Shown one piece after another: positions 1 to 9,000 of a stretch of 64,000 bases of DNA (position 1 is the first letter of the stretch; every line of letters begins with the position of its first letter). Made by a program: the position numbers and the translations under genes. Below the pieces are notes generated by a model that worked only from the letters and a program-made list of their open reading frames with translations, had not been told where the DNA came from and did not search any database. The stretch is from Parafrigoribacterium mesophilum (GTDB taxonomy: Bacteria; Actinomycetota; Actinomycetes; Actinomycetales; Microbacteriaceae): the NCBI RefSeq assembly GCF_039652555.1, contig NZ_JBDJAF010000001.1:1860001-1924000 (forward strand), written 5' to 3'.

Positions 1-59
1 CGTTCCTGGCCATCGTGGTGGTCATCCAGACCGTGCTCTCCAGAACCCAACGCCTCTAA
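1..59 (+). CDS. C-terminal tail of a membrane protein (cut by window start)
   Basis: An open frame enters from the left edge and stops at TAA (57-59). The visible 18 residues begin FLAIVVVIQ and end RTQRL, that is, the end of a hydrophobic segment and a short basic tail, as at the C-terminus of an inner-membrane transporter subunit. It lies 38 bases before a sugar-type dehydrogenase on the same strand, so a permease for the same substrate is plausible. The family cannot be told from this fragment. Confidence 0.5.
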   Translation, partial: FLAIVVVIQTVLSRTQRL

Positions 60-97
60 TCGCAAAATCAGACACCACAGGGAAGGTTCCACGCTCC

Positions 98-1144
98 ATG
101 CAGACCGCTAGTTACACCGGCAACCACACCATCGAGATCGGCACCGGCACACCGGCCGCGCCTACGGCAACCGAGGTGCGGATCGAGGTCGCCTACACCG
201 GCATCTGCGGCACAGACCTGCACATCCTGCATGGCTCGATGGACTCGCGGGTGAAGTTGCCGATCATCATCGGTCACGAAATGTCCGGGGTCATCGCCGG
301 CGTCGGCGACCAGGTGACGCAGTGGAATGTCGGGGACCACGTAACCGTGATGCCGCTGGATTGGTGTGGCCATTGCCCGGCCTGTCGCGCGGGAAACCAG
401 CACGTCTGCCAGAACCTGAACTTCATCGGCATCGACTCGCCCGGCGCCCTGCAGGGAAGCTGGAACGTGCAGCAGGATGTGCTGGTGCGGTTGCCGAAGG
501 ACCTTCGGCTCGACCATGCCGCGCTGGTGGAACCCACCGCGGTGTCCGTGCACGACGTGAGGCGCTCTGGGCTGGTGGCCGGTGAGAAGGCGGTCGTCAT
601 CGGTGGCGGGCCGATCGGGGTTCTGATCGCGACCACGGCGCGGCATTTCGGGGCCGACGTCGTGGTGATTGAGTTGGACGAGAACCGACGCAAGGCGATC
701 GCCGACCTCGGGTTCCCCGTCTTGGATCCCCGTGCGGATGACCAGGCCGAGTGGGTGAACCGATGGACGGACGGCGCCGGCGCGGACGTCGTCTTCGAGG
801 TATCCGGGTCGGCGGCAGCGGTGCTCGCCTCGACGGAACTCGTCAAGGTGCGCGGGCGACTGGTGGTGGTGGCCATCCACCCGGAGCCCAGGCCAATCGA
901 CCTGAAGCGTCTGTTCTGGCGGGAGCTGACCATCATCGGCACGCGGGTGTATCAGCGGGAGGACTTCGACAAGGCGGTGGAGATGCTCGCGGAAGGGGTG
1001 GTTCCCGCGGACCTGCTGATCACGCGCATCGAACCGCTGTCGGCGACCGCTGATGCGTTCGCGGCGTTGTCGTCCGGGCAGGCGATGAAGATCCTGATCG
1101 ACTGCCAGTCCGACGCGAACGCGCCAGCCGGAGCGGCCGCGTGA
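98..1144 (+). CDS. Zinc-dependent medium-chain alcohol/polyol dehydrogenase
   Basis: A 348-residue cytoplasmic NAD(P)-dependent dehydrogenase of the MDR (threonine/sorbitol/idonate dehydrogenase-like) family. Catalytic zinc ligands are visible as Cys37 in GICGTD, His60-Glu61 in GHE, and Glu in VEP near residue 145. The structural zinc lobe has Cys90, Cys93, Cys96 and Cys104. The Rossmann motif GGGPIGV lies near residue 167. The ATG at 98 has GGAAGG 11 bases upstream. Its stop overlaps the GTG of the next gene by four bases (GTGA), so the two are translationally coupled. With a KduD-like neighbour, a sugar acid or polyol (L-idonate- or galactonate-like) is the likely substrate; the exact substrate is inference. 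Confidence 0.9.
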   Translation: MQTASYTGNHTIEIGTGTPAAPTATEVRIEVAYTGICGTDLHILHGSMDSRVKLPIIIGHEMSGVIAGVGDQVTQWNVGDHVTVMPLDWCGHCPACRAGNQHVCQNLNFIGIDSPGALQGSWNVQQDVLVRLPKDLRLDHAALVEPTAVSVHDVRRSGLVAGEKAVVIGGGPIGVLIATTARHFGADVVVIELDENRRKAIADLGFPVLDPRADDQAEWVNRWTDGAGADVVFEVSGSAAAVLASTELVKVRGRLVVVAIHPEPRPIDLKRLFWRELTIIGTRVYQREDFDKAVEMLAEGVVPADLLITRIEPLSATADAFAALSSGQAMKILIDCQSDANAPAGAAA

Positions 1145-1896
1145 ACCCGTTCGACCTCACCGGGAAGCTCGCCGTGGTGACTGGCGCACGGCGCGGGATC
1201 GGCCTGGCGATGGCGGAGGGCCTCGCCGCGGCCGGAGCGGACATCATCGGAATCAGCGCCAACCTCGAGCCCACGGGGAGTGAGGTCTCCCGGCGAGTGG
1301 AGGCACTGGGCCGGCGCTTCACCGCCCTGCGCGTGGACTTCGCCGATCGCGGCGCAGTGACGGAACTGGCGGAGGACCTCGCCGGCCGTCCGGTGGACAT
1401 CCTGGTGAACAACGCCGGAACGATCGAGCGCGCCCCTGCGGCCGAGCATTCGGACGAATTGTGGGACCGCGTCATCGCGGTGAACCTCTCCGCGCAGTTC
1501 GTGCTGGCGCGCGCGGTTGGTGGGTCGATGCTCGCGCGGGGCCGAGGCAAGATCATTTTCACCGCGTCGCTATTGAGCTTCCAGGGCGGCGTAAACGTGC
1601 CCGGCTACACCGCGGCGAAATCCGGCGTGGCCGGCCTCACCAAGGCGCTCGCGAACGAATGGGCCGCGCGCGGGGTCAATGTGAACGCGATCGCGCCGGG
1701 CTACATTGCCACCGACAACACGCAGGCGCTGCAGGACGACCCGGCCAGATCCCAGGCCATACTCGACCGGATTCCGGCGGGGCGGTGGGGCAGCGCCGAC
1801 GATCTTGCCGGTGCCACGGTGTTCCTGGCCAGCAGTGCTTCGGACTATGTCAACGGCATCATCCTGCCGGTGGACGGCGGCTGGCTCGGGCGCTGA
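1141..1896 (+). CDS. kduD: KduD-like SDR, 2-dehydro-3-deoxy-D-gluconate 5-dehydrogenase
   Basis: A 251-residue short-chain dehydrogenase with the TGxxxGIG cofactor motif at 14-21, NNAG at 90-93, and the catalytic Ser143, Tyr156, Lys160 set. The stretch around NVPGYTAAKSGVAGLTKALA and the AIAPGYIATDNT and ASDYVNG segments match the KduD (2-deoxy-D-gluconate 3-dehydrogenase) subgroup closely. KduD interconverts keto-deoxy sugar acids in uronate breakdown. The GTG start overlaps the stop of the zinc dehydrogenase, so this is the second gene of a sugar-acid operon. Subgroup assignment is by motif memory; a related gluconate or idonate dehydrogenase remains possible. Confidence 0.82.
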   Translation: MNPFDLTGKLAVVTGARRGIGLAMAEGLAAAGADIIGISANLEPTGSEVSRRVEALGRRFTALRVDFADRGAVTELAEDLAGRPVDILVNNAGTIERAPAAEHSDELWDRVIAVNLSAQFVLARAVGGSMLARGRGKIIFTASLLSFQGGVNVPGYTAAKSGVAGLTKALANEWAARGVNVNAIAPGYIATDNTQALQDDPARSQAILDRIPAGRWGSADDLAGATVFLASSASDYVNGIILPVDGGWLGR

Positions 1897-1911
1897 CGCG
1901 GGTCAGGCGGG

Positions 1912-2871
1912 CTACACCGCGCGGGCCGGTGGAGCGCCGCGGAACGGAGCGACGTCCGGGCCGGTCGTGTCGAGCTCGACGCGGAAGACGCGGCCCGCCA
2001 GCGGGTGGCACTCGCTCGCGGCCTGGTCGTAGCCTTCCTGCGAGGTGGTGATGAACAGGGTGCGGCAATCGGCGCCGCCGAAGGCGCAACTCGACACCTG
2101 CGGCGCATCCACGGTGACGACCGCAAGCAGTTCACCCTGCGCGGAATACCGGTGCACCGCGTTGCCGCCCCACAGTGCCACCCAGAGGCATCCGTCGTCG
2201 TCGATGCACATCCCGTCCGGCGCCCCGAGCTCGGACTCGATTTGCACCACGGTCTGCTGGTCGCGAAGTTCGCCGTCCGCGGTGACGTCGAACCGGTCGA
2301 TGCGTTGGGTGGGCGTGTCGATGAAGTACATGGTGCGGCCATCCGGCGTCCATGCTGAACCGTTGGAGATGGTGAGCTTCGTGCGCGCGACGGTTGTCCG
2401 TCCGTCGGTGGCCAAGCAGTAGAGCGATGCCGCGGCCGGGGTCTTCGCCCAGGCCATCGAGCCCGCCCAGAACCGTCCCTGGGGGTCGCATTTGCCGTCG
2501 TTCATGCGCAGTTGCTTCGGATCGATCAGCGATTCTCCCACCGGGGTGACCACGCCGACGTCGGAGAGGTGGCAGAACCCGCTGCCGGCTGCCAGCATCC
2601 ACCCGCCGTCCGCGGACACCAGCGGAACGACCGCGCCCACCGTGACGCCGGTGTGGTATGTGGTCGCTAGCGCGAGTTCGTCAGCCTCGTTCTGCCGGGC
2701 GAGATGCACCAAACCCGCGAACTGGTCGACCCATAACAGGGCTTGGTGGCGAACGTCCCACATGGGGCCCTCGGCGTGTTCGGCTCGGATGAGGTCTGTT
2801 GGCGTGGCTGCGTAGCTTTTCGTGGTGGGACCTCCGGCTGGTTCGGCGGTGCGAGTGGGCCGCCGTAGCAA
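1912..2871 (-). CDS. SMP-30/gluconolactonase/LRE family lactonase
   Basis: A six-bladed beta-propeller sugar lactonase of about 300 residues, which would hydrolyse an aldonolactone made by the neighbouring dehydrogenases. Family marks are AEGPMWD at the N-terminus, the metal-binding NDGKCDPQGRFWAGSM segment, ISNGSAW, PDGMCIDDDGCLWVALW and the closing CAFGGADCRTLFITT. It converges with the kduD gene. The start is unclear: the frame opens at TTG (2871) without a ribosome site, while a full GGAGGT (2830-2835) sits six bases before an in-frame ACG codon (2823), not ATG or GTG. The family assignment is firm; the start is not. Confidence 0.87.
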   Translation of the reverse strand: MLRRPTRTAEPAGGPTTKSYAATPTDLIRAEHAEGPMWDVRHQALLWVDQFAGLVHLARQNEADELALATTYHTGVTVGAVVPLVSADGGWMLAAGSGFCHLSDVGVVTPVGESLIDPKQLRMNDGKCDPQGRFWAGSMAWAKTPAAASLYCLATDGRTTVARTKLTISNGSAWTPDGRTMYFIDTPTQRIDRFDVTADGELRDQQTVVQIESELGAPDGMCIDDDGCLWVALWGGNAVHRYSAQGELLAVVTVDAPQVSSCAFGGADCRTLFITTSQEGYDQAASECHPLAGRVFRVELDTTGPDVAPFRGAPPARAV

Positions 2872-2991
2872 TTCTGGCTTCGCCGGGCCGCGTTTCCGGC
2901 GGGACTCGCCGAACGCCGAGTGGCGAGCGCAGCGCGGCCGTTGAGTAGGTGGATCGGTCGGCGAAATGATCTAAGTGGCCGTCTGTGACGT

Positions 2992-3022
2992 TATGATCGC
3001 TCTCATGCGGGACAGGGAGTGA
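2992..3022 (+). promoter_or_regulatory. -10 box and five-codon leader ORF (MRDRE) before the MFS gene
   Basis: TATGAT at 2992-2997 is followed after seven bases by ATG CGG GAC AGG GAG TGA (3005-3022). The TGA overlaps the GTG of the MFS gene in a GTGA. The spacing is that of a leaderless message beginning at the small ORF, with the transporter translated by termination-reinitiation. Confidence 0.4.
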
Positions 3023-4218
3023 CAGGCAGCGAACGTCGACTTCCCGCACTCGCCGGGCGCAGCAAGCCGTCCGGCTGGGCCCTGGGTGCCCTTTCCGCCG
3101 GGCAGGTCGTCGGCTGGGGAATCTTGTACTACGCGCCGATCGTTGCGGCACCGGCGGTCGCACAGGACACCGGGTGGACGCTTCCGCTGACGATGGCCGC
3201 GATTTCGGCTGGACTCGTTGTGTCGGCACTGTCCGGAATTCTCGTCGGCCGGCTGATCGACCGGTGGAGTCCGCGCGCGGTGATGTCGTGGGGATCGATC
3301 GTCGGCACGGCGGGCCTGGCGGCTGCGGCCTTTGCGCAGAACCTGGTCTGGTTCTTCGCCGCCTGGCTGGTCGTCGGGATCGCACAGTCCGGAGTCCTCT
3401 ACCAGGCGGCCTTCGCCGTTGTCACCCGTCGATACGGCGCCAGGCGGTACGGCGCGCTGACCATCCTGACGCTGGCCGGCGGGCTCTCATCGACAGTGTT
3501 CGCGCCGATCACCGCCGCACTGCTTGGTGTCTGGGGGTGGCGTGACACCCTGATGATCCTAGCCGGGGTGCTCCTTGTCGTGACGCTGCCCCTGCACTGG
3601 TTCACGCTCGAGAAGCGCTGGGCATCCGAGGCGAAGCGGGGCGACCCGCCGATCGCGTACAACGTCTCCGCCGTCATCAGAACCCGTCAGTTCTGGATGC
3701 TCACCGTCGCCATGGCACTGCTCACGCTATCCCTGTTCAGCGTCACCCTCGCCATGATTCCGCTGCTCATGGAAAAAGGGGTCAGCTACAGTACCGCAGC
3801 GCTGGCGCTCGGCCTGGTCGGTGCCGGTCAAGTAGTCGGCCGTCTGCTGTTCTTCGTCGCACCTCACGGCAGGCGGCCATGGGTGCCAATAGCGGTGGTC
3901 GCCGCTGTGTCGGTGGTTCTGCTTGCGGGCATCGGATTGATTCCTGGCCCGTTGTGGTTGTTGATCGTGGTGGCGGTCCTCGCCGGTGCGGTGCGCGGTT
4001 CCCACACCCTGATCCAGGCGTCGGCGGTCGCCGACCGTTGGGGCACCCAGAACTATGGTGCGATCAATGGGGCGTTCAGCGCTCCGATTACCGTACTCAT
4101 GGCTCTTTCCCCCGCCCTCGGCCCGATCATCGCAACCGGGTTCGGCTCGTATTCGGTCATGGCGCTTGTGATGGGCGCACTGGGTCTCGTCGCTCTGGTC
4201 ATCGCGCGGGGGAGCTAG
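3019..4218 (+). CDS. MFS transporter, 12-helix, CynX/OFA-like
   Basis: A 399-residue inner-membrane carrier with about 12 hydrophobic segments. After the second or third helix the loop reads GRLIDRWSPR, the Major Facilitator motif A pattern, and the second half repeats a related loop at VVGRLLFFVAPHGRR. No substrate-specific signature is recognised. The GTG start at 3019 overlaps the stop of a five-codon ORF that starts at ATG 3005, seven bases after a TATGAT -10 box (2992-2997). Transcription probably starts at the small ORF and the transporter is read by coupling. Convergence with the lactonase gene does not fix its substrate. Confidence 0.88.
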   Translation: MTGSERRLPALAGRSKPSGWALGALSAGQVVGWGILYYAPIVAAPAVAQDTGWTLPLTMAAISAGLVVSALSGILVGRLIDRWSPRAVMSWGSIVGTAGLAAAAFAQNLVWFFAAWLVVGIAQSGVLYQAAFAVVTRRYGARRYGALTILTLAGGLSSTVFAPITAALLGVWGWRDTLMILAGVLLVVTLPLHWFTLEKRWASEAKRGDPPIAYNVSAVIRTRQFWMLTVAMALLTLSLFSVTLAMIPLLMEKGVSYSTAALALGLVGAGQVVGRLLFFVAPHGRRPWVPIAVVAAVSVVLLAGIGLIPGPLWLLIVVAVLAGAVRGSHTLIQASAVADRWGTQNYGAINGAFSAPITVLMALSPALGPIIATGFGSYSVMALVMGALGLVALVIARGS

Positions 4219-4751
4219 AACGCGGGGCGGGAAATGTTCCGGTCGCAGTGCGTGTCGGTTCGCGTTGCTCGGGGGCTACTCGACTCGCTTGAACCCGGCA
4301 GCAGCGTCACCATGAGGCAGCGTGTCATGACAGGCGGTTCTTGGCGGTTTTCTCAACTAGTGTCGACAATCAGCCATCTTCAGATTAATCACCGGATTTC
4401 GACCCAATCTGGGCCATTGAGCAAGTCGCGGATAGAAGAGCCGATCGACTTAGGTTGGATTTTCCTCGGGTAAGAGAAGATTCGGCAGGTAGCTTCTAGT
4501 TATTGGAGGCGAGGATGCGCAGGTAGGGGGGGCATTTCGGGCAGCCTTTGATTTTGCGGCGGTTGGGCCCGGACTGCTCGGGATGGGTGGAACTCGGTGG
4601 TGAGGAATGCGTCAGTAGTCGCGAAGCCATCAACCGACGCTATGAGCACTTTGTAAGAGCAGATCTTGCAGTTGTAGCCGTGAGTTCGTCATTCGTCCGA
4701 ATTCAACAGCTGTGCACCCTTCGGGCACAGCCGATCCGCCGGAGTCAGAAC
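4219..4751. other. Intergenic stretch with no supported gene
   Basis: Between the MFS gene and the DUF2510 gene. Short open frames exist on both strands (4234-4473, 4548-4784 on +; a 44-codon frame on - near 4500-4630), but none has a convincing ribosome site, family match or coding-like third-position pattern. Base composition is less G+C-rich than the flanks. Confidence 0.5.
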
Positions 4752-5357
4752 TCAGTGAACGCTGTAGTCGGTCAGGCTGGGTAGCGAGGCGAACGCGGTG
4801 GACATCATGGCGACGACCAGATAGATGCTGAAGCCTAACGTGATCACGATCGTGGCGATCGCGACCCACATCGGAGCGGCCCCGCGGCCGGTGCGGCGGC
4901 GGACGACGACCGAGCGGCCGATGACGTAGACGTTGATGTACAAAAACGCCCACGCCCAGGGGAATGGCTTCGGAACCAGGCGCTGGTTCAGCGCGCGCCA
5001 GTCGAGGTAGGCGAACCAGACACACAGGCCGTAGAGGATTACGCTGCCGAGACCCCCGAAGAGAAACCCGGGCGAGGAGAGGGTCCGGAATGAGCTCATG
5101 CCGGTCGGATCGCTGGGCTGCGCCGTCGAATCCCAGCCGATGAAGAGGAGCCTGACCGATGACAGCAACGGAAGCACGAGGATGAGCCACACCCACACGG
5201 TGTTCCACTTCGTGCCCTCAGGCGCCCGCAGTTCGGCCGCGGACGCCGTGAGCGTGTACGGGGTCGAGCGCACTTGGGTCCAGGCGAGACCGTCCCACCA
5301 CCGTGACTGGGTGGCGTCGTCTGGGTCCGGATACCAACCTGCTGGAAGATTCGTCAT
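4752..5357 (-). CDS. DUF2510 membrane protein
   Basis: A 201-residue protein opening with the DUF2510 motif (PAGWYPDPDD, then RWWDGLAWT, residues 5-28), a short actinobacterial domain usually fused to membrane segments. Hydrophobic helices follow at about 50-75, 95-120, 130-150 and 165-190, so it is a small polytopic membrane protein with a cytoplasmic N-terminal domain. No biochemical role is established for the family. It stands alone between two gene-poor stretches. Confidence 0.85.
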   Translation of the reverse strand: MTNLPAGWYPDPDDATQSRWWDGLAWTQVRSTPYTLTASAAELRAPEGTKWNTVWVWLILVLPLLSSVRLLFIGWDSTAQPSDPTGMSSFRTLSSPGFLFGGLGSVILYGLCVWFAYLDWRALNQRLVPKPFPWAWAFLYINVYVIGRSVVVRRRTGRGAAPMWVAIATIVITLGFSIYLVVAMMSTAFASLPSLTDYSVH

Positions 5358-5659
5358 TTCTTGAGGCTAGTACTGGGGCACCACGGGCGCGCGGCGACGA
5401 CGAGCGCGACGGTCACGGATGGTGGCACATGTCGCTGTTCGAGATAGGCAGGGATAGTTCCTAGCTGCGGCCACCTCCGGCAACTTCCAAGCGCAGACAA
5501 GAACATGTAGTCCGCGCCCATACTCGGCAAGCCAGAGGGTCCACGTGCAAGGAAACTCGTCCACGCTTACCGCGCGCGAAACGGAGACGGACGCGGCCCA
5601 ACGCCGGCCGTTAGTCCAAGGAACAGTGATTGAAGGCCAATGTCATTGATTATCGACAG
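5358..5659. other. Intergenic stretch outside the island border, nothing recognised
   Basis: Upstream of the DUF2510 gene and just outside the tRNA-Gly fragment. No gene is supported. The last 20 bases (5641-5660) hold, on the minus strand, one of three copies of the 11-mer CTGTCGATAAT. Confidence 0.45.
5641..5659 (-). repeat. CTGTCGATAAT motif, copy 1 (island border)
   Basis: On the minus strand this reads CTGTCGATAATCA followed by ATGACA, directly next to the tRNA fragment. It shares 13 bases with the copy at 5926-5945 and 11 with the copy at 10058-10077. Confidence 0.6.
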
Positions 5660-5684
5660 TGGAGCGAGCGACGGGAATCGAACC
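5660..5684 (-). repeat. tRNA-Gly 3'-end fragment, att-like distal border of the island
   Basis: These 25 bases are identical to 11348-11372, the last 25 bases of the intact tRNA-Gly gene (CCA end, acceptor strand, T stem and T loop). The fragment is on the same strand and lies downstream of the tRNA's 3' end. That is the arrangement left when an element integrates into the 3' end of a tRNA gene and rebuilds it. The identity is seen directly; integration is inference. Confidence 0.75.
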
Positions 5685-5773
5685 TGTCACTGAAATGCCC
5701 TGAAGCCCGTATTTGTAAGGAAATTCGGGGGACCTGCGCGGCTGTTTAGTCCCGGGTGGTCCCGTTTCCGGCA

Positions 5774-5799
5774 AGATATGTAGGCGCACCTACATATCT
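5774..5799. repeat. Perfect inverted repeat, 11-bp arms
   Basis: AGATATGTAGG (5774-5784), four-base loop CGCA, then CCTACATATCT (5789-5799). It is A+T-rich against its surroundings and has no following T-run, so it looks more like a protein-binding palindrome or an element end than an intrinsic terminator. Confidence 0.7.
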
Positions 5800-5925
5800 G
5801 AACCACAAGCCCGGATATGTTTGCTCTGAATCTGGTCCGGTTTCTTGCCTCGCCCGCTGTAGGTGCATGGCAGTTCTCGAGCTTCCAAGTAGTTTCTGCA
5901 ACTCACGTGAGCCTCAAGGCAAAGG

Positions 5926-5945
5926 CTGTCGATAATCAGCGATCG
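5926..5945 (+). repeat. CTGTCGATAAT motif, copy 2
   Basis: CTGTCGATAATCAGCGATCG. It matches 17 of 20 bases of the copy at 10058-10077, on the other side of the surface-protein gene and in the same orientation. Confidence 0.6.
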
Positions 5946-6064
5946 TTGGGCTTCGCTCACGAATCCTTGGACCACGGCGCACGCGCGGGCATGGGCAAAA
6001 GCCCGAGCGGGTCGGTGCAGGTATCGCCCATCCGGCCCGCCCGAAGCCTCAGCAGTATCCCCGG

Positions 6065-9000
6065 TTACCGTGCTGTTCTGCGGCGGCGAGCGAAGATGAG
6101 CGCTGCACCGAACAGGATCAGCAGGAGCGCCCCGCCGGCGAGTCCGTCGGTGGGTGTGTTGACGCCAGTGGCGGCCAGAGTCGACTCAGGACCCGCAGAG
6201 GACAGGTAGCTCAGCTCGCCGGTGCTGCTGACCGTGAGGTACACCACGCTGGTGACCGCCGAACCGTCCGGCGCCGTCCCCGCGAGGGTCAGGGTGTGAG
6301 TCCCCGCCGGGATGCTGACCGGTAACGAGAACGTGCCAGCAACAGTTCCGTCGCTGCCCACAATCCCAGAGGCAACAATTGTCGGAGTGGAATGCAGCAC
6401 CAGAGTCCATGGTGAGTTGGCGAGCAGCCCCGAACCCTTGACGTTCACAGGCGCGTCACCGAACGGAGAACCGACCGCCAGATCCACAGACAAGGCAACC
6501 TTCGGTGGCACCGTCCCTGCCGGGGTGACCACAGGCGGGAACAGCACCGGCGGGACAACCACTGGCGGGACAACCACTGGCGGGACCGTCACGGCCCACT
6601 GGGCGTAGAGGGAGATGTCGGCGGCGACCGGGCTAGTGAAGTCCCAGGCGGTGCCGCCGGTAGCGGCGGTGAACCAGCCATTGAAGACGTGACCGGCCCA
6701 GGTCGGCGCGGTCGGCTCATCCACCGGGCTGCCGGAGTTGAGTGTCACCGACTTCGGCGCGGTGCTACCGCCTGCCGTGTCGAAGGACACCGTCGCCAGC
6801 GTCGTCCACTGCGCGTACAGGGTGGTGTCTGCGGTGACCGCATCGCCGAAGTCCCAGGCGGTCCCGCCGGTAGCGGCGGTGAACCAGCCATCGAAGGTGT
6901 GACCCGCCCAGGTCGGCTCCGTCGGCTCATTCACGGTGTCGCCGGAGTTGATCGTGACCGGAGCCGGCGTCGTGCTACCGCCGGTCGTGTCGAAGGTGAC
7001 CTGCGCGAGCGCGGTCCACTGAGCGTACAGGGTGGTGTCTGCGGTGACCGCATCGCCGAAGTCCCAGGCGGTCCCGCCGGTAGCGGCGGTGAACCAGCCA
7101 TCGAAGGTGTGACCCGCCCAGGTCGGCTCCGTCGGCTCATTCACGGTGTCGCCGGAGTTGATCGTGACCGGAGCCGGCGCCGTGCTACCGCCGGTCGTGT
7201 CGTAGGTCACATCAGCCAACGCTTGAGTCTTGTAGCCATCCCACATGCTGGTGAACCCGTTTTCGGCGTCGGGTGCTCCGTATTGCGCGCGATAGAAGAC
7301 TGTCAAGGTGTCATAGTAGATACCGAATGCGTCCATGCCTGCAAATGTGGGAGCTGCGCCCGAGAACTTTACCGACGTCAAACCGTCATTATCGGCGAAC
7401 GCCCAGTCCCCGATGTAGGTGACACCGTCCGGGATCGTCACCGACGTCAAGCTGTTGTCTTCGAACGCCCAGTCCCCGATGTAGGTGACGCTGTCCGGGA
7501 TCGTCACCGACGTCAAGCCGCTGTATGCGAACGCGTCGGTACCGATGTGGGTGACGCTGTTCCCGATGACCAGCGACGTCAAACCGCTGAATTCGAAGGC
7601 AGCATTCCCGATACTGGTGACGCTGTCCGGGATGGTCACCGACGTCAGGCCCGGACCGGAGAACGCTCTATCCCCGATGCTGGTGACGTTGTAGACGATG
7701 CCGTCGATGGTCACTGTCGATGGGATCGAGAAGGTGGTCGCGGTGCCCGTGTAGCCGTCGAGGGTCGCTCCGGCGGCGACATCACTGCTGTCGGCGCTGT
7801 AGGTAACGCCGTCCGAGGATGTGAAGGATACCGGACCTGTCCACTGCGCGTACAGGGTGGTGTCGGTAGTGACCCGGCTGGTGAAGTCGAAGGCGGTGCC
7901 GCCGGTGGCCGCGGTGAACCAGCCGGTGAAGGTATGGCCGGTCCAAGTCGGATCGGCCGGGCGAGTTGTAGTCCCGTCAGAGTTGACCGTCACCGGAGCC
8001 GGAGCGGTGCTGCCGCCGGTCGTGTCGAAAGTGACGGTAGCCAGCGCGTAGCTGCGGTAGGCATCCGGAGTTCCGGCTGGGGTCCAGTTCGGAGAAGTGA
8101 ACCCGCCATTACCAACGACAGACGAGTCGTATTCCGGTAGATAAGACACGACAACATTCCAAAAAAGCATTCCGTCATGTAGCGCTTCAAAACCCATAAC
8201 CGGAGCCGCTCCCAAGAACCGCACCGAGGCCAGGGCGTAATTACTGCCGAACGCCAGTGACCCGATGCTGGTGACACTGGCCGGGATGGTCATCGAGGTC
8301 AAGCTGTTTTGCTCGAACGCATGGTCTCCGATGCTGGTTACGCTGTTCCCGAGGGCCACCGAGGTCAAGCTGTTGGTCCCGAACGAACCTTGACCGATGC
8401 TGGTGACACTGTCCGGGATGCTCACCGACATCAGTCGATTGTTCTTGAACGCCCAGTCACCGATGCTCGCGACACTGCCCGGAATGGTCACCGAGGTCAG
8501 GATGTTGCTGGAAAACGCGTCATCACCGATGCTGGTGACACTGTTCGGAATGGTCACCCCACTTAGGTTCTTTGACCTGAACGCCTCCGCGCCGATGCTG
8601 GTGACGTTGTACTCGACGCCCTCAATGGTCACCGTCGCAGGGATCGCTACAGTCGAAGGTCCGGAATATCCGCTGACGGTCGCGCCGGCCGCAATGTTTC
8701 CGCTGTCTGCGGTGTAGGTGATGCCGTTATCGATGGAAGTGACCGTACCCGAGATCCAATGCGCGTACAGAGTGGTGTCTGTGCTGGTTGGGCTGGCGAA
8801 GTCCCATTCGGTGCCGCCGGTTGCTGCGGTGAACCAGCCGGCGAATGTGTGGTCCGTCCAGGTCGGATTCGCCGGTCGAGGCGCAGTCCCGTCGGGCTTG
8901 ACAGTCACCGGCGCCGGGGCGGTGCTGCCGCCGGTCGTATCGAAAGTGACGGTAGCCAGTGCGAAAGTGGTGTAGTTATCCGGAGTCCAGGTCGGGGAGG

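Larger units (their letters stand above)
5685..6064. other. Left arm of the island, no gene
   Basis: This 380-base stretch lies downstream of the surface-protein gene. It holds a perfect palindrome (5774-5799) and the second CTGTCGATAAT motif (5926-5945). A 130-codon open frame from 5817 runs antisense into the surface-protein gene and is not accepted as a gene. Confidence 0.5.

Noticed and set aside
4234..4784. Two short plus-strand ORFs (79 and 78 codons) and a 44-codon minus ORF with CPKCPP
   Set aside because: None has a ribosome site, coding-like composition or family. The CxxC word alone is not enough.
5817..6209. 130-codon ORF as a possible integrase remnant
   Set aside because: It has no tyrosine- or serine-recombinase motif and overlaps the surface-protein gene in antisense.
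6689..8140. Long plus-strand ORF (483 codons) and similar plus ORFs within 6.3-9.7 kb
   Set aside because: They are antisense to the repeat protein. Their own repeats mirror its repeats, and they have no ribosome site or family match.
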